Shown here: one piece after another, positions 7,220 to 15,527 of the stretch | Layout of the letters: every line of letters starts with the position of its first letter | Numbering within the stretch: position 1 is the first letter of the stretch | Source of the DNA: a virus | DNA length: 29,645 bases | IMG/VR virus record: IMGVR_UViG_3300030331_000673 | Location: 1 to 29,645 of that record | Strand: one strand, 5' to 3' | Notes under the pieces: generated by a model | What the model was told of the DNA's origin: nothing | Database searches by the model: none | The model's input: the letters and a program-made list of their open reading frames with translations, nothing else | Position numbers and translations under genes: made by a program

Positions 7220-8656
7220 ATGGCGAGTTCGTATACAGCAAATAACGGCATAGAAAAGATTGGTACAGGCGAACAAGCAGGTACTTGGGGTGCAACAACC
7301 AATACAAACTTTGATATTCTTGACAGAGCTATAAATGGTGTAGGTGCGATTACCTTATCTGGTACAACACATACGCTGACAACGACAGATGGTGCGTTGT
7401 CCGATGGTCACTTTAAAGTATTAGTTTTTGGTGGCACTTTAAGTTCTACAAACACCATTACCATATCACCTAATGATCAAGACAAACTGTACTTTGTATT
7501 TAACAATACCTCTGGTAGTCAATCTATAATAATTAAACAAGGTAGTGGTGCAACTGTAACTGTAGGCAATGGTAAGACTGCTATTGTATATGCAGATGGT
7601 GCAGGGTCTGGTGCGGCAGTTGCACAGATAGAAACTGGATCAGACGAGTTCACAGAAGATGTAACCATGAAAACTGGTGATGGTGCTTTGTTAACCTTAC
7701 AGACATCTGATACGACTGTTACTGATGGTGATGTACTTGGTGCATTACAGTTTCAAGCACCGAATGAAAGCAGTGGTACAGATGCTATAACAGTTGCTGC
7801 ATCTATTGTGGCTGAAGCAGATGCAGAGTTTACAGCCTCTGTTAATAAAACAGACATGGTGTTTAAGTTAGGTAGTTCTGAAGCTGCAACAGAAAAGATG
7901 AGACTAACACATGAAGGTATTTTATCTATACCTGCTGATGGTAGTATTACTGCTAATCATTTTTCAGTAGGCACTGGTGCAGATTTAAAAATATATCATG
8001 ATGGCTCAGACTCGTATGTTGATGATACTGGAACTGGAAATTTAAATTTAAAAGGAAGTATTGTTCAGCTTTTATCAACTGGTGGTGAAGCTATGATAAA
8101 AGCAACCACAGATGGTGCGGCAGAATTATATCACGATGGCACTAAAAAAATAGAAACAACATCTGCTGGAACAACAGTATCTGGTGTTGTAACTGCGACA
8201 GGCTTCACAATAGGAAGTGCAGTTATTGCAGAGTCTGAATTAGAACAAATAGATGGAATAACAGCAGGTACTGTAGCTGCATCAAAAGCAGTTGTTGTTG
8301 ATAGCAATAAAGACATTAGTGGTTTTAGAAACATATCTAACACTGGTACAATTACGACAGGTGGTGCAATAACTGCTAGTGGTGATATTACAGCTTTTTC
8401 AGATGAGAGATTAAAATCAGATATAGAAACAATAGATAACGCTTTGGATAAAGTTATGAATATGCGTGGCGTTTCATATACAAAACAAGCTGAAAAAGGT
8501 ATTGGTGTTATTGCTCAAGAGGTAGAAAAAGTATTACCAGAGGTTGTAACAGATGGTGAATATAAGTCTGTTGCGTATGGCAACATAGTTGGTGTTTTAA
8601 TAGAAGCAATCAAAGAGCAACAAAAACAAATTAATGAATTAAAGAAAGATAAGTAA
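7220..8656 (+). CDS. Tail fibre with S74 chaperone domain
   Basis: A 478-aa protein with an AGGAG ribosome site. The N-terminal section (MASSYTANNGIEKIGTGEQ, AGTWGATTNTNFDILDRAI) is a fibre opening often seen in marine phages. The central module DLKIYHDGSDSYVDDTG...GGEAMIKATTDGAAELYHDG parallels the fibre at 3966. A single ELEQIDGITAGTV unit followed by SKAVVVDSNKDI matches the end of the repeat array in the first gene. The C terminus is Peptidase_S74: S394-D395-x-R397-x-K399, GIGVIAQEVEKVLPEVV, YKSVAYGNIVGVLIEAI, and a final helix. Both catalytic residues and the Arg are present. It should trimerise and shed the chaperone. Confidence 0.88.
   Translation: MASSYTANNGIEKIGTGEQAGTWGATTNTNFDILDRAINGVGAITLSGTTHTLTTTDGALSDGHFKVLVFGGTLSSTNTITISPNDQDKLYFVFNNTSGSQSIIIKQGSGATVTVGNGKTAIVYADGAGSGAAVAQIETGSDEFTEDVTMKTGDGALLTLQTSDTTVTDGDVLGALQFQAPNESSGTDAITVAASIVAEADAEFTASVNKTDMVFKLGSSEAATEKMRLTHEGILSIPADGSITANHFSVGTGADLKIYHDGSDSYVDDTGTGNLNLKGSIVQLLSTGGEAMIKATTDGAAELYHDGTKKIETTSAGTTVSGVVTATGFTIGSAVIAESELEQIDGITAGTVAASKAVVVDSNKDISGFRNISNTGTITTGGAITASGDITAFSDERLKSDIETIDNALDKVMNMRGVSYTKQAEKGIGVIAQEVEKVLPEVVTDGEYKSVAYGNIVGVLIEAIKEQQKQINELKKDK
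8237..8275 (+). repeat. Single-copy homologue of the 13-aa fibre repeat
   Basis: It encodes ELEQIDGITAGTV, directly followed by AASKAVVVDSNKDISGFRNI. It aligns with the last unit of the ten-copy array (DINLIDGITNGTV plus IASKAIITDSNKDITGGRNI), so the same module exists here with one repeat. Confidence 0.8.
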
Positions 8657-8658
8657 AT

Positions 8659-9405
8659 ATGGCTCTTCAGAGTAGTGGTGCAATAAGTATGAGCGATATA
8701 CGTTCAGAGATTGGCACATCTGGTGCTATATCTATGAGTGACTTGTATAGAGTAAATACAAGTAGTGAATTTCCAACAGAAAAAGAAATAACTGATGCAA
8801 TATCATCTATAAGCTATAGTGGTGTATCTGGTGCTACTCTTGGATATAGTAATAGATATATGTATGGTGATTTATCGACATATAGTGGTGGTTTAGGTGC
8901 AGGTGGTATTTATGCTTATGGTTTTCTTTATAATGGAAGATCTTCAACATCTAGTATAAATGCAGAAACTTACATTTTTAACACTGGTACTAATGGTGCA
9001 AGTTATACCTCTGATTGTATATTTGAACATCACGGAACAAGTAAAAGTGGACAGACGCTTACAGAAACTACAACTTTAACTATGGGTAAAGCAGGCACTT
9101 ATTATGTGTGGGGATACTCTTTAAATCTTGGTCAACTAGGAATTGAGGTTGATACAGGAAGTGGTTTTTCTACAGTGTATAGTTTAGCACAACAATCAAC
9201 TACTAGCACTTCAAGATACACTTTTAACGCATCTGTAGGTCATAAATTAAGATTAACATTAAAAGGAATTGGAGAAGAAATTATTAGATACGTTAGAGTT
9301 AGCACAAGTAGTAGTAGTGACTTTGATAAGACCATAACTGTAAACTCTGGTGTTCCGTCATCTGGTGCTATATCTTTTTCTGATTTATATGGAGCAGAAG
9401 GATAA
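8659..9405 (+). CDS. Structural/fibre protein with three SGAIS(M/F)SDL motifs
   Basis: A 248-aa protein, very rich in Ser, Thr, Gly and Tyr. Two copies of the motif lie at the N terminus (SGAISMSDIRSEIG and SGAISMSDLYRVN, about residues 6-33) and one at the C terminus (SGAISFSDLYGAEG). The GxISxxDI motif recurs at the start of phage fibre-region proteins and may be a small docking element (inference). The middle (residues about 50-220) looks like a beta-rich adhesin. Its ribosome site is weak, so reinitiation from the S74 fibre two bases upstream is likely. The stop overlaps the next ATG. Confidence 0.65.
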   Translation: MALQSSGAISMSDIRSEIGTSGAISMSDLYRVNTSSEFPTEKEITDAISSISYSGVSGATLGYSNRYMYGDLSTYSGGLGAGGIYAYGFLYNGRSSTSSINAETYIFNTGTNGASYTSDCIFEHHGTSKSGQTLTETTTLTMGKAGTYYVWGYSLNLGQLGIEVDTGSGFSTVYSLAQQSTTSTSRYTFNASVGHKLRLTLKGIGEEIIRYVRVSTSSSSDFDKTITVNSGVPSSGAISFSDLYGAEG

Positions 9406-11525
9406 TGCCACTGACTAAACTACAATTTAAACCAGGTATAAACAGAGAGATTACAAAGTACAGCAACGAAGGTGGTTGGGTTGACTGTGATAAGATACGT
9501 TTTCGTTTTGGCTATCCAGAGAAGTTTGGGGGTTGGGAAAAATTAACTAGCAATGAATACGAAGGTACAGCAAGACGTTTACACAACTGGTTAGCTCTTG
9601 ATGGATCAAACTTTCTTGGTGTTGGTACGCATCTTAAATACTATATAGAAGAAGGTGGTACATTTAATGACATAACACCAATTCGTGCATCAACAACAAA
9701 CTCTACAACTTTCTCAGCCACAAATGGTTCTACAAATATAACTGTTACAGAGACTAATCATGGTGCGGCAGAGAATGATTTTGTTACATTTAGCAATGCT
9801 GTGAGTTTAGGTGGTAATGTTACAGCGGCTATACTTAATGCAGAACATCAGATTGTATCTGTAACTAATGCAAATACTTATGTTATTACAGTTAGTGTAA
9901 CTGCTAATGCTTCTGACAGTGGTAATGGTGGCAGTGCAACAGATGCCGAGTATCAAATAACTGTTGGTCTTGACTCACAAGTTGGTGGTACAGGTTGGGG
10001 TGCTGGATTGTTTGGTGGTACAACAGCAGGTGCTTTGACAACCACTTTAGCCGAAGATTTAGACAACAGTGAAACAGGTGTTGATGTAGCAGACGAAACG
10101 GGAATAACAACAGATAATGATGTTATATTAGTTGGTGAAGAACTTATGCTTGTAACAGCAACAACTGATGATAATACCTTAACTGTTACGAGAGGACATA
10201 GTGGCACAACAGCAACCACACACTCAAATGGAGCAATTGTTCGGCTTGCTGTAGGTAATGCGTCATCTGATGATGACTTTACTGGTTGGGGTATAGCAGC
10301 AGTAAGTGGTACAACTCGTGAAATACGAACATGGTCACATGACAACTTTGGTGAAGATTTATTAATTAATCCTAGAGATGGTCAAGTTTTTCGTTGGGAT
10401 AAAACTAATGGTCTGTCAACAAGAGCAGTAGAACTTAGCACTATATCTGGTGCAGAAAATGTGCCTACCATAGCAAAACAAATACTTGTTAGCGATCAAG
10501 GTCATGTATTTGCATTTGGTGCTAATACTTATGCAACAACAACACAAGACCCATTGTTAGTTAGATTTTCATCTTTTGACAATCCACTCGTTTACACTGT
10601 GTCTGCAACAACAAGTGCAGGATTTTTAAGTATTGGTTCAGGTTCTGAGTTTGTACAAGCTGTCAAAACAAAACGTGAAATACTTGTTTTTACTGATATT
10701 TCTTTACATACACTTAGATATTTAGGTGCACCATTATACTATGGTATAGAGCAAATAGCATCTAATATAACAATCATGGGGCCGCAAGCAGCTGTTGCTA
10801 CACAAGATTTTGTATTTTGGATGGGTAAAGATAATTTCTACGTATATGCGGGTGGAACGCAAACCTTACCTTGTACTGTCAAAGACAAAGTATTTCTTGA
10901 TTTTAATAGTCAACAAGCAGACAAAGTTATTGCAGGCGTTAATTCTGAATATACAGAAGTTATATGGTTTTATCCGTCTGAGTCTAATTCACTTAACAAT
11001 GGTGGCACGGGCGACATAGATAAATATGTTGTATATAACTATGGTCAAAAAATATGGTACTTTGGCACATTAGCTAGAACTGCTTGGTTAGACAGAGGTA
11101 TTCGAACATTTCCTATAGCTGCTGGAACTCCTAATTTATTTAATCACGAAACAGGATATGATGATGATGGTTCTGCCATGACATCATTTATTGAGTCAGC
11201 ACCAATGGATATAGGTGATGGTGATAAATTTAGTTTAATACAAAAAGTTATACCTGACTTGACATTTGAAGGTTCTGTTAATCAAAGCACACCTGCGGCT
11301 AACTTTACAATCAAAGCAAGAAATGAGCCTGGTGAGGACTATGGCAACACATCTAGTGGCACTGCAACAAGAACTGCTACATCACCTGTAGAATTATTTA
11401 CCAATCAAATAGACTTACGGGCAAGAGGACGTTCATTTGCTTTGCGTGTGGACTCAAGTGCAACAGGTATGAAATGGAAACTTGGTACGCCTAGAGTTAA
11501 CATTAGACCAGATGGGAGAAGATAA
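9405..11525 (+). CDS. Large virion structural protein, tail nozzle/hub candidate
   Basis: A 706-aa protein beginning MPLTKLQFKPGINREITKY, then GGWVDCDKIRFRFGYPEKFGGW, a conserved opening of a large structural protein of marine podovirus-like phages. The rest is beta-rich with repeated aromatic Gly-Trp strands (LHNWLALDGSNFLGVGTH, WGIAAVSGTTREIRTWS, FVFWMGKDNFYVYAGG) suggesting a beta-propeller. Residues about 90-160 and 200-285 are Thr-rich inserts. Length and position, just before the internal virion proteins, fit a tail nozzle (T7 gp12-type) or a P22 gp10-type stabilisation protein. I cannot choose between them by sequence alone. Confidence 0.7.
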   Translation: MPLTKLQFKPGINREITKYSNEGGWVDCDKIRFRFGYPEKFGGWEKLTSNEYEGTARRLHNWLALDGSNFLGVGTHLKYYIEEGGTFNDITPIRASTTNSTTFSATNGSTNITVTETNHGAAENDFVTFSNAVSLGGNVTAAILNAEHQIVSVTNANTYVITVSVTANASDSGNGGSATDAEYQITVGLDSQVGGTGWGAGLFGGTTAGALTTTLAEDLDNSETGVDVADETGITTDNDVILVGEELMLVTATTDDNTLTVTRGHSGTTATTHSNGAIVRLAVGNASSDDDFTGWGIAAVSGTTREIRTWSHDNFGEDLLINPRDGQVFRWDKTNGLSTRAVELSTISGAENVPTIAKQILVSDQGHVFAFGANTYATTTQDPLLVRFSSFDNPLVYTVSATTSAGFLSIGSGSEFVQAVKTKREILVFTDISLHTLRYLGAPLYYGIEQIASNITIMGPQAAVATQDFVFWMGKDNFYVYAGGTQTLPCTVKDKVFLDFNSQQADKVIAGVNSEYTEVIWFYPSESNSLNNGGTGDIDKYVVYNYGQKIWYFGTLARTAWLDRGIRTFPIAAGTPNLFNHETGYDDDGSAMTSFIESAPMDIGDGDKFSLIQKVIPDLTFEGSVNQSTPAANFTIKARNEPGEDYGNTSSGTATRTATSPVELFTNQIDLRARGRSFALRVDSSATGMKWKLGTPRVNIRPDGRR

Positions 11526-11683
11526 TGTCAGTTGTTATACCTCCTAGATTACCAGAGCCACCCGAACAAATTGATAGACAATATGTAGAAGATTTGATAA
11601 GAGCGTTAGAATTGTTTATATCTCAACAGACAACAAGCACAGTTGAAGATGATGCACAAGCATTTGGTTGGTTTACAGGATAA
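11525..11683 (+). CDS. Small 52-aa protein in the structural operon
   Basis: Starts MSVVIPPRLPEPPEQIDRQY, then a helix (VEDLIRALELFISQQ) and an ending AFGWFTG. The ATG overlaps the preceding stop (TAATG) and its own stop overlaps the next ATG (TAATG at 11681-11685), so it is translationally coupled on both sides. This, and the Pro-rich head plus amphipathic helix, supports a real gene despite its size. Possibly a minor structural or connector protein; function unknown. Confidence 0.65.
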   Translation: MSVVIPPRLPEPPEQIDRQYVEDLIRALELFISQQTTSTVEDDAQAFGWFTG

Positions 11684-12006
11684 TGGCTAATACATACAAA
11701 AATGCAAAGGTAGATTTAACAACAACAAATGCAACAACTGTGTTGACAACACCTGTTGGCTCTACAAATATTATAAAATCAATGCTTGTATCAGAAGATA
11801 GTGGAAATGCTGATACAATTACATTAACTATTACAGATACAGATAATGCAGTGTTTAGTTTGTTTAAAGTAAAGGCTGTTAGTGCAAATACAACAGTTGA
11901 ATTGTTGACACAACCATTAGTGTTACAAGACTCTGAAATATTAAAAGCGACAGCAGCTACAGCTAATCGTTTACATTTGGTTGTAAGTTATTTAGAAATA
12001 AGTTAG
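11683..12006 (+). CDS. Small virion protein, paralogue of the 1259 gene
   Basis: A 107-aa protein, MANTYKNAKVDLTTTNATTV, rich in Thr and Val with a beta-sandwich pattern, ending LHLVVSYLEIS. An upstream in-frame ATG at 11668 is rejected because the 11683 start overlaps the preceding stop and gives the MANT opening shared with the protein at 1259-1606. The location next to the nozzle and ejection proteins suggests a tail or adaptor component. No catalytic features. Confidence 0.65.
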   Translation: MANTYKNAKVDLTTTNATTVLTTPVGSTNIIKSMLVSEDSGNADTITLTITDTDNAVFSLFKVKAVSANTTVELLTQPLVLQDSEILKATAATANRLHLVVSYLEIS

Positions 12007-12015
12007 GATAAGAGC

Positions 12016-12795
12016 ATGGGTTTAGGTGACGTATTAAAAAAGGTTGTTTTACCAGTAGCTGCTGGAGCTTTTTTGGGAGCACCAGTTGCTGGTGCAATGA
12101 AAGGTTTAGGTCTAGGTAAACTTGCCGCTAATCCTTTTATTGCTAATGCTTTAGCCAGTGGTTTAGGTAGCATTGTTGCAGGAGGAGATACTAAAGATGC
12201 TTTACGATCTGCACTATTAGGTGGTGTGGGCGGTACTTTTGCACAAAGAAAATTTCCAAAATTAACAGGTCAAACAACACCACAATCAGTGTTTTCCGCA
12301 AATCAAATTGATCCAGATAGTACAAAAACTATCACTAGAAAACCAATAGATGCTGCAAAGAAATTTGAACCAGCAACCATGTCAGGACAATTAGCACAAC
12401 AATTAGGATTTGAAGATAGTTTAATCGGTAATTTGTTAAACACGAAATTAGGTGAGGGTCTTGCTGCAGGATTGTTAACACAGTTACTTTCTGATGATGA
12501 GGATGAAGATTCACGTACTGCTTTTGAACGTAGACCTTTTGGATTCGGTGGCCCTGGCGGACAAATTGGTGGAATAAATTATATGCAACAAGGTGGTGAG
12601 ATGGATTTTCCTAGACGCGATGGCGGCATAGACCCATCAGAGGGATCAGGAACAAAAGATGATGTGCCAGCTATGTTGACTGCTGGTGAATTTGTTTTAA
12701 CTAAAGATGCTGTTAAAGGTTTAGGTAACGGCAATCAAAGACTTGGCATACAAAGAGCATATGATATGATGGGTCAATTAGAGAGGATGGCATAA
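12016..12795 (+). CDS. Internal virion/tail-associated protein with conserved phage C-terminal motif
   Basis: A 259-aa protein. Residues 1-75 are Gly/Ala/Leu-rich and amphipathic (VVLPVAAGAFLGAPVAGAM, GLGLGKLAANPF), consistent with membrane-interacting ejection proteins. An acidic patch DDEDED lies near residue 160. Residues about 195-245 hold the conserved block MDFPRRDGGIDPSEGSGTKD, then DVPAMLTAGEFVLTKDAVKG, known from many phage virion proteins. AGGAT precedes the start and the stop overlaps the next ATG. It opens a block of four genes that looks like an ejection module. Confidence 0.68.
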   Translation: MGLGDVLKKVVLPVAAGAFLGAPVAGAMKGLGLGKLAANPFIANALASGLGSIVAGGDTKDALRSALLGGVGGTFAQRKFPKLTGQTTPQSVFSANQIDPDSTKTITRKPIDAAKKFEPATMSGQLAQQLGFEDSLIGNLLNTKLGEGLAAGLLTQLLSDDEDEDSRTAFERRPFGFGGPGGQIGGINYMQQGGEMDFPRRDGGIDPSEGSGTKDDVPAMLTAGEFVLTKDAVKGLGNGNQRLGIQRAYDMMGQLERMA

Positions 12796-13850
12796 TGGCA
12801 GTTCAAACAGTTGAACAGGTAAAACGCTTACCACCTTATCTCGAAGGTTTACAAAAACGTCTTTTATCCAGTTTATATGGCACGTTTGATGGTGCAACTC
12901 AGACACAAAAAGGTTTATTAGATAAAAAACTAGATTTACCTGCTTTTCAAGTAGCTGGATTGGACCCTTTACAGCAAATGGCTTTTGCATATGCTCCACA
13001 AATGTTCGGGTCTTTTGCACCATTTACGCAAAGTGGTTTAGGTCAAATTGGTGCTGGTGCTAATGCTTTAGGTCAAGGACAAGCGACATTAGGTGCAGCA
13101 TTATCACCTATAGGTGCGGCTGGAACTGCAATATCTAGGGGCATAGGACAGTTAGCTGATCCAACAGCAGGTATGCAAAAGTTTTTTGATCCTTTTCAAG
13201 AACAAGTTATTAAACAAGCAGAAAAAGATATTGAGAGAGATGCAAATTTACGAAGTCAAAAATTATTAAGTGATTTACAAGGTCGAGGTCAAGGCATCGG
13301 TTCAGGTCAAAGAAGTGGTCGTAGTGCTGTATTAGAAGCAGAACTTGCAAGAAACACAGCAGATCAAAAGGCAAGAACATTAAGTGGGTTACGATCTGGT
13401 GGTTTTCAACAGGCCATGAAAAACTTTCTTGGCTCTACAGAATTGATGGGCGGTCTTGGTAGTAGATTAGGAGAGGTAGGTAGTCGTTTTGGAGATATTG
13501 GTGGAAAATTTGGCGTTTTGGGTGATGTTTATAATCGTCTCGCTGGTACTACTGGAGATTTAGGACGACTCACATCAGAGTTAGGTCGTGCTGATTTAAC
13601 AAATTTAGTTAATTTAGGTGGAATAGGAAGAGCTTTTCAACAAGAAGGACTTGATGCTAATAGACAAAATATTTTACAGGGTATTATGGAGCCTTACACA
13701 AGGTTACAATTAGGATCACAATTCTTGTCAGGTATGCCTAGTGCTTCAATACCATCAATATTTAAATCTGTTACAACACCAGAGCCTAACCCATTTATGT
13801 CTGGCGTTGGTGCTTACACAGCCCTACAAAATGCAGGAGTAAGTGCATAA
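12795..13850 (+). CDS. Internal virion protein (ejection-type)
   Basis: A 351-aa protein. The N-terminal region MAVQTVEQVKRLPPYLEGLQ contains the PPYLEGLQKRLL block common in marine phage internal proteins. A Gly/Ala/Gln-rich region follows (residues about 75-125, with ALGQGQATLGAALSPIGAAG), then a long charged helix (QEQVIKQAEKDIERDANLRS) and heptad-like Gly/Leu repeats (GSRLGEVGSRFGDIGGKFG, about residues 220-245). No enzyme signature. By position and composition it resembles the small internal virion proteins that leave the capsid with the DNA. Confidence 0.62.
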   Translation: MAVQTVEQVKRLPPYLEGLQKRLLSSLYGTFDGATQTQKGLLDKKLDLPAFQVAGLDPLQQMAFAYAPQMFGSFAPFTQSGLGQIGAGANALGQGQATLGAALSPIGAAGTAISRGIGQLADPTAGMQKFFDPFQEQVIKQAEKDIERDANLRSQKLLSDLQGRGQGIGSGQRSGRSAVLEAELARNTADQKARTLSGLRSGGFQQAMKNFLGSTELMGGLGSRLGEVGSRFGDIGGKFGVLGDVYNRLAGTTGDLGRLTSELGRADLTNLVNLGGIGRAFQQEGLDANRQNILQGIMEPYTRLQLGSQFLSGMPSASIPSIFKSVTTPEPNPFMSGVGAYTALQNAGVSA

Positions 13851-15526
13851 TGGCTGAAGATAGTTTATTAAAATTTATTTTTCCAAAAGCTGATCCAAAA
13901 GGTATTCAACGTGGTTTAAATTTTGTTTTTCCAAAAGCAAATTTCGATTTTGCGGGAGAAGATACTGAAGAAATTATTGATGATAATGAAATAATAAAAC
14001 CACCTATGCCAGGTAAAAGTATAGATTTAAACTTAATACCAGATGAAATACAAGAAAAATTAAACTTGCTTTCAAATGTACCTATCCTAAAAAAGGAGGA
14101 TAAAACTGCAGAAAATGTAGTTACTTCAGATAATGTTGTAGATGATAATGTTGATGTTGATGACGGTGCTGATGATTCCGAACAAAGTTTAACTCCTACA
14201 ATGGAGGGATTTGAAGAGTTTACAGAACTACAAAAAGATAGTTTTAGACCTGATTTAGAGGGTGTTGATAAATATGATAAGGCTAGTCAAGATTTGTTTG
14301 ATAAATCTTTAAATGATTATGAAAATGTATTTAAAGGATCAATACCAACGATAGGTGATATAAAAGATTATAAACAAGAATTTTATGAAGCAACTGGTCT
14401 TGATCCATCAGGAAAACCAGATTTAAGAACTGCTGCTACAGCTTTCGGACTAGCTTTGATGCAAAATAAAGCAGGTAAAGGTTTTAATATTGGAAGAATA
14501 ATGGCTGAAATTGGAAAAGCTGGTGAAAAAGCTCTTCCATTAGCTGAAAAAGCAAGGCAACAAGCTAAAGCAGAAGAAATAGCTGCTGGTCGTTTTGCTT
14601 TGGGTGAGGTCGCAAAAGATAAAGCTGCAAGAAATACTGCCATACAAAATAAAATAAACGCCATGATTGAGTTACAAAAGGAAATGCGTAAACAATATGG
14701 TGAAAGAAATAAAGCTATACTTGATCATTATTTTAATACTCAAATAGAAACTTTAAAAGCAAATAAAGATATAACTAAGGCAGAAATTGAAGCTGGCAAA
14801 CCAGATAATGATTTAATTTTAGCAAGAATAGATACTCCTATATTAGGAATTGATAATATTAAAATTCAAACTGCAACTAGAAAAAATGATTTACAAAGAG
14901 TTTTTGTAAACCCAAGCTCAGATGTTATAAATCTTGCCAAAGGTTATACAGATACATTAGAAGCTGAAGCAAGTCTTGATAAAATTATAGGAATTTTAAA
15001 AGATTTGGGTAAGGGAAGTGGTTTTAGTGAACAAGTTTTAACTACGTATGATGAAATTGTAGTTGGGTTATTTGGTAAAAATTATTCTATTTTTCTGAAT
15101 GAAGATGGCGAAGTAGATAGAAGACTTAATAATGTAGAAGCGATAAAAGATAGAGTTATAGCTCAATATAAAAGATTTTTAACACAAGAAACAGGTAATG
15201 GTATTTCTAATCAAGACGTTGAAAGAATTAATACAGCACTTGGTGAATTAAAATTACTCACTGATCCAAATAAGATAGCTAAAAAAGTAAAAGAAACTAA
15301 AGAAATATTTTTGTCAAGAAGAGAAGCTCTTGGTCTTCAATTAAGAGATTTTCAAGACAGAGATATGTATTTAACTGAAAAAGAATATAGAAAAACAATT
15401 GAACAAATAGATAGACAATTAATAGCTAGTTTAGCAACAGAAGGAACTGTAAGCAAAAGTATTAAATTTGAGCCAATTTCAACAAGTGATGATGGTATTC
15501 CTTTATATAAAATACTAACAGGTTAA
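13850..15526 (+). CDS. Internal virion protein, 558 aa
   Basis: Starts MAEDSLLKFIFPKADPKG and repeats the F(I/V)FPKA(D/N) motif about 17 residues later. Residues about 40-120 are acidic and low-complexity (DDNVDVDDGADDSE). From about residue 150 the protein is Lys/Glu/Ala-rich and helical (GEKALPLAEKARQQAKAEEI), typical of the middle internal core protein of podoviruses (T7 gp15-like position). A catalytic centre is not visible. An AGGAG lies about 12 bases before the ATG, which overlaps the previous stop. Function inferred from order and composition. Confidence 0.62.
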   Translation: MAEDSLLKFIFPKADPKGIQRGLNFVFPKANFDFAGEDTEEIIDDNEIIKPPMPGKSIDLNLIPDEIQEKLNLLSNVPILKKEDKTAENVVTSDNVVDDNVDVDDGADDSEQSLTPTMEGFEEFTELQKDSFRPDLEGVDKYDKASQDLFDKSLNDYENVFKGSIPTIGDIKDYKQEFYEATGLDPSGKPDLRTAATAFGLALMQNKAGKGFNIGRIMAEIGKAGEKALPLAEKARQQAKAEEIAAGRFALGEVAKDKAARNTAIQNKINAMIELQKEMRKQYGERNKAILDHYFNTQIETLKANKDITKAEIEAGKPDNDLILARIDTPILGIDNIKIQTATRKNDLQRVFVNPSSDVINLAKGYTDTLEAEASLDKIIGILKDLGKGSGFSEQVLTTYDEIVVGLFGKNYSIFLNEDGEVDRRLNNVEAIKDRVIAQYKRFLTQETGNGISNQDVERINTALGELKLLTDPNKIAKKVKETKEIFLSRREALGLQLRDFQDRDMYLTEKEYRKTIEQIDRQLIASLATEGTVSKSIKFEPISTSDDGIPLYKILTG

Positions 15527-15527
15527 T

